23,487 nucleotides of DNA from NCBI GenBank assembly GCA_012064415.1, contig SSNU01000001.1, forward strand, positions 1-23,487, given 5' to 3'. Positions 10,106-18,800 of the stretch are shown piece by piece. Every line of letters starts with the position of its first letter. Position 1 is the first letter of the stretch. This DNA comes from Gyrodactylus bullatarudis. Lineage: Eukaryota; Platyhelminthes; Monogenea; Gyrodactylidea; Gyrodactylidae. The notes beneath the pieces are model-generated. The model worked only from the letters and a program-made list of their open reading frames with translations. It had not been told where the DNA came from and did no database searches. Made by a program: the position numbers and the translations under genes.

Positions 10106-10798
10106 AAGTTACAAAGATAGCCAATTAATGACTTGATTTTTGATCGATAACTCCTAAACCATATAAAATTTAATTACAATTGCATTCAAAAGTATTGTAG
10201 ATTCGTAATCAGCATATTCACAAACCACAGGAAAGAAAAACGCGATTCGTGAAAGATGAATTCGCATCATCATATGAGCTACAACTTCAAAAGTATTTCT
10301 GGTAGTAAACTTGAAAAAAGTGTACGTTTGGTTAAACATGCTTGATACTCTTGCTTAGAATAAGAATAAACATGTTTTCAATTTAAAAATAATAATGTCG
10401 GTATTTTTTTGTAATAAGAAGCTCGCGCGAATCGTAATGTACAACATTGATTTTTCCTAATTTTGCTCTTTCTATCTACAATCATTGATTATTATTCTTT
10501 ATCAATAGCAATAATTTTGTTGAAATTAAAGAACCGTCTTTTAATCAACTATCCACAAAGAAAGGGAACTACACTATTTTTTTTTTGTTAGACAATATTT
10601 ATTTAAAACTAATTATATACAAAATAAATAAATAATAGAGGTTCTGTACAAGGATATACAAAATAAATTCAATGTTATCTGGATAAGTTGGCAAGAAATA
10701 AATTCAATTTCCGAAAAAAGGTTTCATAAAAGAATTAAAAAAAAATAACATAATGACTAAATAAGCCCTTCAAGAAATTTCATTAAATCATTCTGGAA
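10106..10798. other. AT-rich stretch, no gene seen
   Basis: Homopolymer A and T tracts and AATAAA-like runs, with no recognisable frame. The 10140-10230 part may be an old copy of a repeat also seen near 7500-7620. Confidence 0.4.
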
Positions 10799-11059
10799 TT
10801 ATTGAAAATAAAGTAGACTTTTTGTATAATCTAATTTAGATCTAATATGCAACATGATTGCCTTAATATTAGTCAAATCATTGCATTCTGATATTTTAAA
10901 TTTGTTTTCAATCATGTTATATGTAGATAACAAATAATGATTGGAGAAGGAGGAAGATCTAAGATTATATGAATTTTCAAAAATGTTGGCTGATTTTACA
11001 AAAGTTTCTGTAATTATTGCGTATCTTCTAACCCGTAGAGGGTAATTAAATTTGAATTT
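10799..11059 (-). pseudogene. Unrecognised open frame, probably a gene or element fragment
   Basis: On the minus strand 86 codons are open before the TAA at 10799-10801, with a varied amino-acid mix (RVRRYAIITETFVKSANIF, then an Ser-rich stretch, then MIENKFKISECNDL). Further upstream, other minus-strand frames stay open through 11060-11160, as if one coding region had suffered frameshifts. The composition looks more protein-like than the surrounding shadow frames. I do not recognise a family. There is no good start codon and no sign of splice sites that I trust. Confidence 0.3.
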
Positions 11060-11439
11060 TTAAATGAAATGTTGGGAATTCTTCAATATCGACTCTCATC
11101 AAGAACTCGAGAATGTCTAGATATTGAAGCAACTCCTTGTGTCCTTGAATGTATCTAACAAATCACTGTTGAAAGAAACAGGACAAAACCTTTCCAGCTG
11201 ATGATTAGATTGGTTCTGAAGTATCCTAAAACCTTATAAAGAGGAACGTTCCAATCATCATTTTTTGATCATGTTTTTTTTAAAACTTTGATTCCAATCG
11301 GACAATACGAATTAAACTTCAATATATAGTTGACATAGAGATGAACCGATGAATTTTAATGTAGAATAAGCGACAAATTTGTGCATTAGGAACGTTTTAG
11401 CTCAAAATTCTTATCGGTTAAGATTTGAAGCAATTTGAT

Positions 11440-11800
11440 CTCGATATTTCGGATCTAGTCATATAGAATGAGAGAAATTTGCCAGCTCTAAGAAAAAGTT
11501 GAATTTCTAAATTTTGGATAATTTTCCTTCGCGATAATCAAAATATTCAAATTCTTGCAATGATGAAAAATATCTGCGAACTTCTTTCGATCCTTCTGTC
11601 TAATGTTGATTCCGATAAAGTTTGAAAATTTTTTGTCAGATTGAATTTTTTTTCTTTGAACAACTTAATGGCTAATTTCACAATCGGATCCAAAAATATT
11701 CGTGTTCATGGCTATCTGGAGAAAAATATTGAGTACTTTTTAAAAATTCTCATCTTCATGTCAACAAGCTCTAGCTTGCATATTCTCACAGTAAGCTTTT
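11440..11800 (-). repeat. AT-rich repeat family, diverged copy 1
   Basis: Similar by eye to the loop plus right arm of the large inverted repeat (about 15265-15620). Landmarks in the same order: AAATTTTGGAT, GATAATCAA, TCTAATGTTGAT, CAGATTGAATTTTTTT, AATGGCTAATTTCA and AAATTCTCATCTTCATGTCAA. It has the orientation of the right arm. No coding capacity is apparent. Confidence 0.6.
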
Positions 11801-12189
11801 GTCTGTAAGTTCTTCAAAAGTAAAATTTTTCTGCTAAGATGTAAGAATCCTTTCACCTAGATGACCTCGTTTTTAGAAGAAATAAATTCATATACATTTA
11901 ATATGCATAACATGATAAATAAGGAATTTCATCATTAATCAACAAGATTAAATCTACACATATTTTGACAACATATCATGAATATCTCCTCTTTTTCTGC
12001 GATAAAAAAATCAAATGTATTGATAAGGCCATTAAAGTACATATTTATATTCTTTTAAAAGTGCATGGACAATCTGTCTATGCTGATCAAAAGTTATAAC
12101 CGATTACATTGCTAATGTAGTAAAAATTAGGTCAAAAACTATCATTATTTCAAAATAATTGAATTTCTGAAGAATGAAAAAAAAATTTC

Positions 12190-12370
12190 TATCTGAACCT
12201 AGTTGACATGAAGTTAGATGAGAATTTAAGAGAAAAAATATTTTTTGAATTTCATGATGAGTTGTTGAAATGAAAACAAAATTTTGAAAAAAATGTTCTT
12301 CATCTAATTTTGATCCAAAATATCAAGTCGATAAAAACGATTAGCTGAAAGTTTGAAAAATTGTGAAAAA
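12190..12370 (+). repeat. AT-rich repeat family, diverged copy 2
   Basis: Opens with GAACCTAGTTGACATGAAG and GATGAGAATTTAA, matching the start of the left-arm unit (AAACCTGATTGACATGAAAA, ATGAGAATTTACC near 14975). Its end (TCGATAAAAACGATTAGCTGAA) is much degraded. It lies directly before the non-LTR remnant. Confidence 0.55.
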
Positions 12371-12400
12371 GAGTAATTTGCTCAAAACTGCTTAAATATC

Positions 12401-13083
12401 TTGAGGATAAATATACAATTTGTGGAATGTAATGCTCAAAGGTCAACTTTAAGAAAAATTGGGTCAAATTTTCCTCAAGGATCTAGAGTGGTTCCCCTAC
12501 TATTCAACATCATTTTTGCTGAAATTCAATCTTCAAAGTTTAAAATCTTCAAGTATACTGGTGATTTCAAAATAGTGTTCCATTTTGAAGAAAGCAACAT
12601 CATTAACCTTGAAATTACAAAAATCAATGACAAACTAACCAAGTCCAAACAAAACTAAATCCTTTTACACAACGCCGAATGAAATGGCGATCACTGACCT
12701 TAATATATTTATTGATCAGAAGGAAATTTTTCCGAAAGCGAAACTCATAATAATAAAAGACTCATAATAAAAGACCTTGGCGTCACTCACAGACTTGACT
12801 GACCACTATAAGGAAATTATAACAAATTCATGTGCACAATTGCATAAAGACTGATGGAATGAAAACACCTCTGTGCAAAGTTTATGCCAGACCAGTTATT
12901 GAATATTGTTCAGCGGTATGGAATCCTGAAGGTAGAAAATGGTCGAAAAAAATTCAATCTGCAAAAAAACGATTTGTACGGCTACTATCTTCGAGTTATC
13001 AAACTGAACTAAACTCTGCGAACAAGTCTCTTAGACTTAGAAGAGAGCTGAAATCATCCCCTAAATCCTTTTTGGCTTCTTAA
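12401..13083 (+). pseudogene. Non-LTR retrotransposon reverse transcriptase, dead (CR1/Jockey-like)
   Basis: Two frames. In the first (12401-12658), FPQGSRVVPLLFNIIFAEI corresponds to the PQGSxLxPLLFNIYxND block of LINE reverse transcriptases. The catalytic FADD motif is degraded to YTGD at 12554-12565, so the enzyme could not work. Between them, IIKDLGVTHRLD at about 12765-12800 fits the downstream KDLGVxxD block but is followed by a stop. The second main frame (12832-13083) has LCKVYARPVIEYCSAVWNP, the typical YxxxVRPxLEYCSxVWNP thumb motif. Several stops and a frameshift separate the pieces. CR1/Jockey-type is my best guess; the clade is not certain. Confidence 0.82.
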
Positions 13084-13686
13084 TTCATTTTCATGGGAAA
13101 TGCTCTTATTCTGACGAGCTTATCTTTCTGTTATCTCTGCAGCATGGGGTTCTCTCAAGCTATCAGAGCTCATGGTTGTATAGCGACATGCTATAAAGAT
13201 TAAAATATTTCACACTGGCTCAAAACTACTATTCTATTTATAAGCATCTTGATTCAAAGATATCTATCTGTAACATCTATAAAAACACTTATTTTCAGCA
13301 TACTCTTATTTCAATTGATCATTCTAAAGTTGTTTCATTTAAGCACCGATATAGATCAAAAATTTAATTATTTTAGTACGATGATATCATCAATGTGTAT
13401 CTCATAATGATCCGAGTGTCGAAAGAAACAGCTCAAGATTCTTGAGCCAGTTACGATTATCTAGACTCCCCAGGATTATAAATCACACCAAAACGTCTAT
13501 TAGAAATGAGAAGCCAAGAGCATTTTGTTAATTTTCTTGTAATTAAATATTTATTTTATTAAATCATGATTTATAATCAATGATCTCATTAGAAAAGAAA
13601 TTCTAAAATTCTAATTAACCCCATGTAGTTCTTTCCAGGCATTCAAGACAGTAACTCACCCTAGGAAAAACAAGAACATCAATTAA
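13084..13686. other. Probable remainder of the non-LTR element and AT-rich DNA
   Basis: No clear motif beyond the thumb region. A compact hairpin, GCTCAAGA - T - TCTTGAGC, lies near 13430-13446. No poly(A) tail or simple 3' repeat marks the element end. Confidence 0.35.
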
Positions 13687-13890
13687 AGTTAATTTATATG
13701 ATGATGGGAATCTATGGTTTTTAACACAAATCTCTATTTTTTCATCAAGAATTCGAATAAGTGGAAGACTTCTAGGAATCTACACCTAATTAATATGAAG
13801 ATGGGAATTTATGCTTTTTACAAAATTATGAATTTTTTCACCAAGAAATCGAATTTGATCAAGATTTTTTGGAATCTAGATCGTAGGTTC
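13687..13890 (+). repeat. Tandem duplication of about 100 bp inside the AT-rich repeat family
   Basis: Two adjacent units share the layout TAATT-ATATGATGATGGGAAT / TAATTAATATGAAGATGGGAAT, then TTTTTxAC, then TTTTTTCAxCAAGAA and GGAATCTA. They match the start of the left-arm unit near 14981 (GACATGAAAATGAGAATTTA). They differ at many positions, so the duplication is old. Confidence 0.6.
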
Positions 13891-14120
13891 CACTTTCAGG
13901 ATCTGAAGAAAAAAAATTTGAAAAAAAAATCAAATTTTAAGAAAGTTATGGCATATTTCAAATCTAGCGATGGCGCCGGATTCCCATTTTTTTGAACTTT
14001 GAGTTAATAATTTTTGTTGATTTAAAAGTGAGAGAGTGATCAAAAGTTGATTTTTAGGATCACGATTAGTCAAAGAAATCAAATATACTGATTCAGATTT
14101 TGAGAATCCACCCCTCTTCT
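13890..14120 (+). repeat. AT-rich repeat family, diverged copy 3
   Basis: Parallel to 15105-15245: AAGTTATGGCATATTTCAAAT, CCCATTTTTTTGAACTTTGAG, ATTTTTGTTGATTT and AGTCAAAGAAATCAAAT follow the same order as ATTATGCCGTATTTTGAAT, CCACTTTTTCAACTTTTGAG, ATTTTTATCGATTT and CAGACAAAGAATTCGAAT. Open frames that cover it are by-products of the repeat. Confidence 0.6.
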
Positions 14121-14591
14121 TGTTAAAATCGAATTTTGATTTTTTGAACATTTTCACTACTTTTACCATCTGAAGAAAAAAATTCTGAACAGAATTTATA
14201 GAAGGAAAATATGGTCAATTTTCAAATTTCGATATGTCGCCATTCTTTTATTTGTTCTAATCTCATTATTTTTTAAAAGTTGAATTTCTTGATCATTTTC
14301 ACCAATTGAATTCTTCAAAAATGGGGGATCTGTAGAATATTTAATGATGATGTTCAGCTTCCTTGTTTAATTATGAACCTAGGAGACTTCTTTTGATCTT
14401 CATGTCACTTTCAAATCACAAGAATGTTTGTTTCTAAATTCTAAAAGAGGGAATACAGCGACAAATCGCAATTTGAAAAATCACTTAAAATCCCTCAACA
14501 TTTTTTTCTCAAGATCTGGATTCGAATTCTTAATGGAAATATAGAGATTATTGTAAAAATCATAGATTATAATCAAATATATATAAGCCTA

Positions 14592-14730
14592 ATTGACATG
14601 AAAATGAGAATTTACCTTTTTTAACAATAAGCTTTGCTTCAGAAAGTCAGGTAAAAATTTATTTTTCGAATTCCATTATGAAATAAGCCAATAAGCTGAA
14701 AAAAAATTCAATCCGACCAAAATTATGCCG
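14592..14730 (+). repeat. 139-bp direct repeat of 14981-15118
   Basis: Nearly identical to the internal block of the left arm (14981-15118), offset 389 bp. The only length difference is one A in the run before TTCAATCCG (8 A here, 7 there). With the inverted copy in the right arm there are three near-identical copies of this block. Confidence 0.9.
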
Positions 14731-15863
14731 AGATAAGTATTATCTTCAATCAAGATGCAAAAAAAGTTTAAAAATAAGTTTAAATCAATATTTTCTATAG
14801 AGCAAAATACCAGAATTTAATTCAACTCGAGATTATATCTTTAAAAAATGTATCGCATTCAAAAAAGAACTCACACTACTTCAATTGTCAAAGGTTAACA
14901 AACTTACTTCATAATGGAAATACAGTTTTATTAGAGAGGTTGTTTCTTCATCGCCAAAATATTCAATCGATCTAAACCTGATTGACATGAAAATGAGAAT
15001 TTACCTTTTTTAACAATAAGCTTTGCTTCAGAAAGTCAGGTAAAAATTTATTTTTCGAATTCCATTATGAAATAAGCCAATAAGCTGAAAAAAATTCAAT
15101 CCGACCAAAATTATGCCGTATTTTGAATTTCGAAAATGCACCAAATTTCCACTTTTTCAACTTTTGAGCTCAGTATTTTTATCGATTTCAAAAATTTGAA
15201 GCTGTTAAATGCTGATATTCGAGATCAACATCAGACAAAGAATTCGAATTGGGCCGTGGAGGAAGATATGAATCTACTGTTTTCAAAAAAAAGTTAAACT
15301 ATAAAATTTTGGATCATTCCCCATTGCTATAATCAATAAATGTCTAATAATCAATTGTCTAATGTTGATCTCGAATATCAGCATTTAACAGCTTCAAATT
15401 TTTGAAATCGATAAAAATACTGAGCTCAAAAGTTGAAAAAGTGGAAATTTGGTGCATTTTCGAAATTCAAAATACGGCATAATTTTGGTCGGATTGAATT
15501 TTTTTCAGCTTATTGGCTTATTTCATAATGGAATTCGAAAAATAAATTTTTACCTGACTTTCTGAAGCAAAGCTTATTGTTAAAAAAGGTAAATTCTCAT
15601 TTTCATGTCAATCAGGTTTAGATCGATTGAATATTTTGGCGATGAAGAAACAACCTCTCTAATAAAACTGTATTTCCATTATGAAGTAAGTTTGTTAACC
15701 TTTGACAATTGAAGTAGTGTGAGTTCTTTTTTGAATGCGATACATTTTTTAAAGATATAATCTCGAGTTGAATTAAATTCTGGTATTTTGCTCTATAGAA
15801 AATATTGATTTAAACTTATTTTTAAACTTTTTTTGCATCTTGATTGAAGATAATACTTATCTC
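14730..15863. repeat. Near-perfect 509-bp inverted repeat with 116-bp spacer
   Basis: The left arm is 14730-15238 and the right arm 15355-15863. The paired ends, the middle (ATGCCGTA at 15113-15120 with TACGGCAT at 15473-15480) and the inner ends all share one centre at 15296.5, so there are no net indels. Reading the arms against each other I found one mismatch (15232 against 15361). The arms are made of the local AT-rich repeat family and have no coding content. Transcribed through, this would form a very long hairpin RNA. Confidence 0.93.
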
Positions 15864-16638
15864 AATGTCAGAAGCAAGGCTCAGTGGGGAGTGAGATTGT
15901 ATTATTATTATTATTAAAATACAAAAATGAAATTTCTAATTATAGTTTTGATAGATAAATAGCTGGAATCTCAAACTTTTGAACTCAAAACTTTGTAAAA
16001 TGTAAATATTTTTTTTCTCTGTCAATATTTAACAAATATTATTTGTCCATATTCAGCTGAGAATTTAAAACATGCTTAGAGAAAATTTATGCATACAAAA
16101 ACACAGAAGAAAGTTTATTTACCAAACTACATGTCCCAAATTAGAAGTTCAATATTCTCAGAAATTTTTTCTAAATTTGTGATCAATGCATAAGGTTGGG
16201 AGAATGAATGAATGTTTTTTCGTTTTCCTTCTACACTTTTCGCAAAAGGTAAAATACTTTATACCTACTTGTCGAATATGCCTAAATGATCTAATGTTTT
16301 TCTTCTTTTTTTAGTTTAGTCTAGATTTCCTGTGTCCAGGAGAGAATTTCGATGGAGAAAAATCAGACAAAAGAATCATCATTTTTATTCGTTGCGTTCA
16401 CTTTGTTCAAGTGAAAACGAAAGAGCCTGCCAACAAGTTTATTGATTTTTCATCAATTCATTGTTATTTTCCTAACTACCCCACCCTCCTTTCAAATACA
16501 TGTATCCCTATATATTTAACGAAGACATGCTGATTATGTATTGATCAATAACAAGAGAAGATGAATTGAAAAAAACTATGGAGAAATAATCGAAATTAGA
16601 AACATAATACAATATAAAATAGATAATTAAAAATATCA
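15864..16638. other. AT-rich DNA with an (ATT)n tract, no gene seen
   Basis: A short (ATT)n tract lies at 15901-15916 just past the inverted repeat. A stretch near 16110-16140 (CCAAACTACATGTCCCAAA) resembles 19055-19080 (CTAAACACTTCATGTCCCAAA), a hint of another dispersed repeat. Nothing coding was recognised. Confidence 0.4.
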
Positions 16639-16684
16639 AATAAGATTTATTAAAACTTGGGTCAATATTAGCACTCTCAGCCAT
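16639..16684 (-). repeat. Inverted copy of the PLE frame start at 17053-17098
   Basis: The reverse complement matches 17053-17098 over 46 bases with three differences, all transitions and all changing an amino acid (N/S, L/P, F/S). It begins with ATGGCTGAG, so it is a second copy of the beginning of the same small reading frame, facing left. Confidence 0.8.
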
Positions 16685-16693
16685 AGTCATAAT

Positions 16694-16840
16694 GTACAGA
16701 AAAACTTTAGAAAAAGATTAATTCATGAAGCTCTAGAAATAGGCAATAATGATACTTTTAATGGAAATTTTGGTGAAGTGAACATTGAGCAGTGTTGGAT
16801 TCAGCTTTTTGGCAAAAGAAGGAAGTTAAATCAAATCTGA
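16694..16840 (+). pseudogene. C-terminal remnant of a PLE GIY-YIG protein
   Basis: An open frame ending with TGA at 16838-16840 contains RKRLIHEALEIGNN followed by FNGNFGEVNIEQCW. This resembles the end of PLE GIY-YIG proteins, where the Glu of EALEI is conserved and an NxxNxxxG segment follows. It starts immediately after the inverted fragment at 16639-16684, so the rest of the protein has been lost. It is followed by a promoter region with an inverted CCAAT box and a TATA box, as in a PLE 3' end. Confidence 0.55.
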
Positions 16841-16923
16841 TGAAAAAATTATAACTCTTTTCTGTCCTGATTATCTATACTTTATTATCTTAGGTCAGCC
16901 TCTTGTATTATTCTATTCTCTCA

Positions 16924-17052
16924 TCTGATTGGACAAAACTGATAGGTATGGGATCATGAAAGTATATAAATAGTAATTTGTTTTTTGACAAACTTGTCGT
17001 ACGACTGAAGAAGGCGTGTGAAGACAATCACCGTCGAAACGTTTGAATTACC
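16924..17052 (+). promoter_or_regulatory. PLE terminal-repeat promoter, copy D
   Basis: TCTGATTGG (16924-16932) is the reverse complement of CCAATCAGA. TATATAAAT follows at 16963-16971. The expected start of transcription, about 30 bp on, is near 16993-16998, next to the GTC of the hammerhead-like motif. The region ends just before an ATG in the good context ACCATGGCT at 17053. AATAAA at 17086-17091 falls inside the new frame. Confidence 0.55.
16989..17045 (+). ncRNA. Hammerhead-ribozyme-like motif, possibly degenerate
   Basis: The conserved boxes CTGAAGA (17005-17011, fits CUGANGA) and GAAAC (17036-17040) are present. Between them GGCG-T-GTG (17013-17020) can pair with CAC-CGTC (17029-17035) as stem II, with one bulged T, one G.U pair and an unpaired A before the stem. 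CAAAC..GT (16989-16997) can pair with AC-GTTTG (17039-17045) as stem III, leaving GTC as the cleavage triplet. Stem I, from the six bases GTACGA, does not form. Hammerheads are known in PLE terminal repeats, so the location fits, but activity is doubtful. Confidence 0.4.
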
Positions 17053-17145
17053 ATGGCTGAGAATGCTAATATTGACCTAAGTTTTAATAAATTTTATTAT
17101 AAAACTAATTTTAGATCATTTTTCACTGATTCGGAAATCAAATAA
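17053..17145 (+). pseudogene. Start of a retroelement reading frame after the terminal repeat
   Basis: ATG at 17053 in the context ACCATGG opens 30 codons (MAENANIDLSFNKFYY...) to TAA at 17143-17145. The first 46 bases are repeated in inverted form at 16639-16684. The position right after a promoter suggests the 5' end of an element placed tail-to-head behind the GIY-YIG remnant at 16694-16840. No domain is recognisable in so short a stretch. Confidence 0.4.
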
Positions 17146-17501
17146 GATTTCTCTTTGAAAAAAATACTTGTGAGTATCTGGTATAAAATTCAAAATAATT
17201 TTTTCAATCTTCGATATTTTCTGGTTGTTAAAAGTATTAAAGTCCATAATTGAAATCTATGCCTGAGAGAGTGCAGGGTAGTCAAAAGTATAGTAAAACC
17301 TCTTGAGGATCGGTCTGGAGGAGGTGGAATCTCATGGTAATGTGCCGCAGATGAGGAAAAATAAGAGTAGTCTGAGTTCTGACGTGCCTTGAGTATGATC
17401 ACAGCATGAATTTAGGTGTCCAAGGTCCTTTATCTGAGAAAAACGATTTGGCTCCAGTTGTATGTTTGGTATAAGACAGAGAATTTCCTATGAAAGGCTA
17501 A
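17146..17501. other. Unrecognised stretch before terminal-repeat copy B
   Basis: A minus-strand frame of 70 codons (17190-17402, with SAAHYHEIPPPPDRSSRG) is less A/T-driven than most others here, but I cannot place it. It may be part of the element that owns the promoter module at 17502, although the strand is opposite. Confidence 0.3.
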
Positions 17502-17615
17502 CCAATCAGATTTCTTTTTGTAATATTGATGTATTTATATTTGGCATGTAAAGATTGAAGAGTATGCCCGAAATAAAGCTCAATCTCTTCATATTCTCAG
17601 GCATCGCCTTTCTTA
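17502..17615 (+). promoter_or_regulatory. Retroelement terminal-repeat promoter/poly(A) module, copy B
   Basis: CCAATCAGA (17502-17510), a TATA-like TATTTATATT (about 17532-17541), a hairpin GGCAT (17543-17547) / ATGCC (17564-17568) enclosing TTGAAGA, AATAAA (17572-17577) and GGCATCGCCTTTCTTA (17600-17615). Order and spacing match copy A at 9699-9828, although the upstream sequence differs. No reading frame end is recognisable directly before it. Confidence 0.6.
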
Positions 17616-18069
17616 CTAAATGACTAATAGCATAGCCAAAGTTAAAGATGACTTAATTCAACACATGATAGCAGAGAGAATTTTAGTTTTACAATGGTTA
17701 AGGGATACACCAATTTGAGCGAGTGATAAGTCTAAGTACAATTATATAAAGGAATTAGAGCTTTAAAAAAATTTAATCTAGATTAAGGCCCAAGTTTTCA
17801 TTATTTTCAAATTTGACCTGGGAATATTTATTGATTTCAAATCGAGATCACGATAACCCAAATTAGATATTAGGAATCTTTGATGAACTAAGTCCTGAAA
17901 TATTTAGTGATGGAAATTGGTCTAAAAAAACAACACTTGATCACCTTAGAAATGCAAGGTTCGAAAATTTGAAAACATGGGGCCAACTTGACCTTCAGAT
18001 TCCCGAATTAAATTTCTGAACCTTAAGAATTTATTTGAATTATTCTTCAAATCTAACTTTTGTTTTTCT
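17616..18069. other. AT-rich stretch, no gene seen
   Basis: No frame of note. GAATATTTATTGATTTCAAAT near 17822-17842 resembles the TATTTTTATCGATTTCAAAAA block of the AT-rich repeat family, so an old copy may lie here. Confidence 0.35.
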
Positions 18070-18219
18070 TACGCTCTCTGTGAAAATGATAAAAGTTGAA
18101 AGTTTGAATAAAAACTAATAATTTACAATTTTACAAAGAAATAGTAAAAGTTAAAGAATATAAGAGTCATGAATGGAAATAAGAATATTATGTAAGCTGA
18201 AAAAAACACCAAAAACTCT
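18070..18219 (-). repeat. Penelope-like element 3' untranslated tail, copy 2
   Basis: Downstream of the GIY-YIG frame on the minus strand and similar by eye to 8385-8547, including GAAATAGTAAA, GTAAGCTGAAAAAA and AATAAATAGCAACAGTGAAG. The match ends near the same point in both copies, giving a plausible 3' limit of the element family. Confidence 0.65.
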
Positions 18220-18800
18220 TCAATAAATAGCAACAGTGAAGAGAAAAAGGTGAAAAATCTCACATAGGCCATGGTAGTTGAAGATTAAATTCTTTAGAAC
18301 ACACAAATTAGGTTTATACATGTTGATGAAAAATTTCTCCTTCACCTCCACATCTGTGCTGTCATCCCCTTGGTTTTTGTGTAAGATAGAAAAATTAGAA
18401 ATTGAAGCAGCATGGTTTTCCTGTTTTAGGTGTCTGGTCACCGCGACATCTTTATTGAGGTGATCATGCGATCTTGTTGACAACTTCCTAATAGTACGCC
18501 CTATATACGCAGCACCACAGTCACACTGAAACTTGTAAATCAATAGAGTCTTTTCTTGAGGGTCAAGTAAATCCTTATGGATTAAACTGAACAATCCCTG
18601 GGTTTTGAATACAATTTTCAATTGTATATTGTCATAATGTTGATCGATGAGATCACTTAATATCGCTAATATCACCTAACTATTTAATAAATAGTATTTA
18701 TTTTGAATTATTCTCGGTGTTTCTGCTTCATTATCGATTCCAAGGGTGATAATCTTGTAAATTTGAAGAAAAATCTTTGCATATTCATACTACATAAAGC
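18220..18800 (-). pseudogene. Penelope-like element GIY-YIG endonuclease domain, truncated
   Basis: The main open frame (18220-18675 on the minus strand, 151 codons) holds LKIVFKTQ (about 19-26), the link between RT and endonuclease in PLEs, then a GIY-YIG domain at about 47-125: YKFQCDCGAAYIGRT with a Cys pair, the catalytic Arg region RKLSTR, His residues (HDHL), and KEKFFINMYKPNLCV with the conserved Glu. These enzymes nick target DNA for the attached reverse transcriptase. Upstream the same frame continues past an in-frame stop (TAG just before VILAILS) towards about 18800 with plausible PLE text, but the RT domain is gone. At the C-terminus it shifts frame relative to the copy at 8548-8660. 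A truncated, probably dead copy. Confidence 0.85.

Noticed and set aside
13714..14169. Two open frames of 79-93 codons on opposite strands
   Set aside because: They lie in diverged copies of the non-coding AT-rich repeat family.
16508..16690. 60-codon minus-strand frame beginning MTMAESANID
   Set aside because: Only its first 46 bases matter, as an inverted copy of the frame start at 17053; the rest is AT-rich and unrelated.
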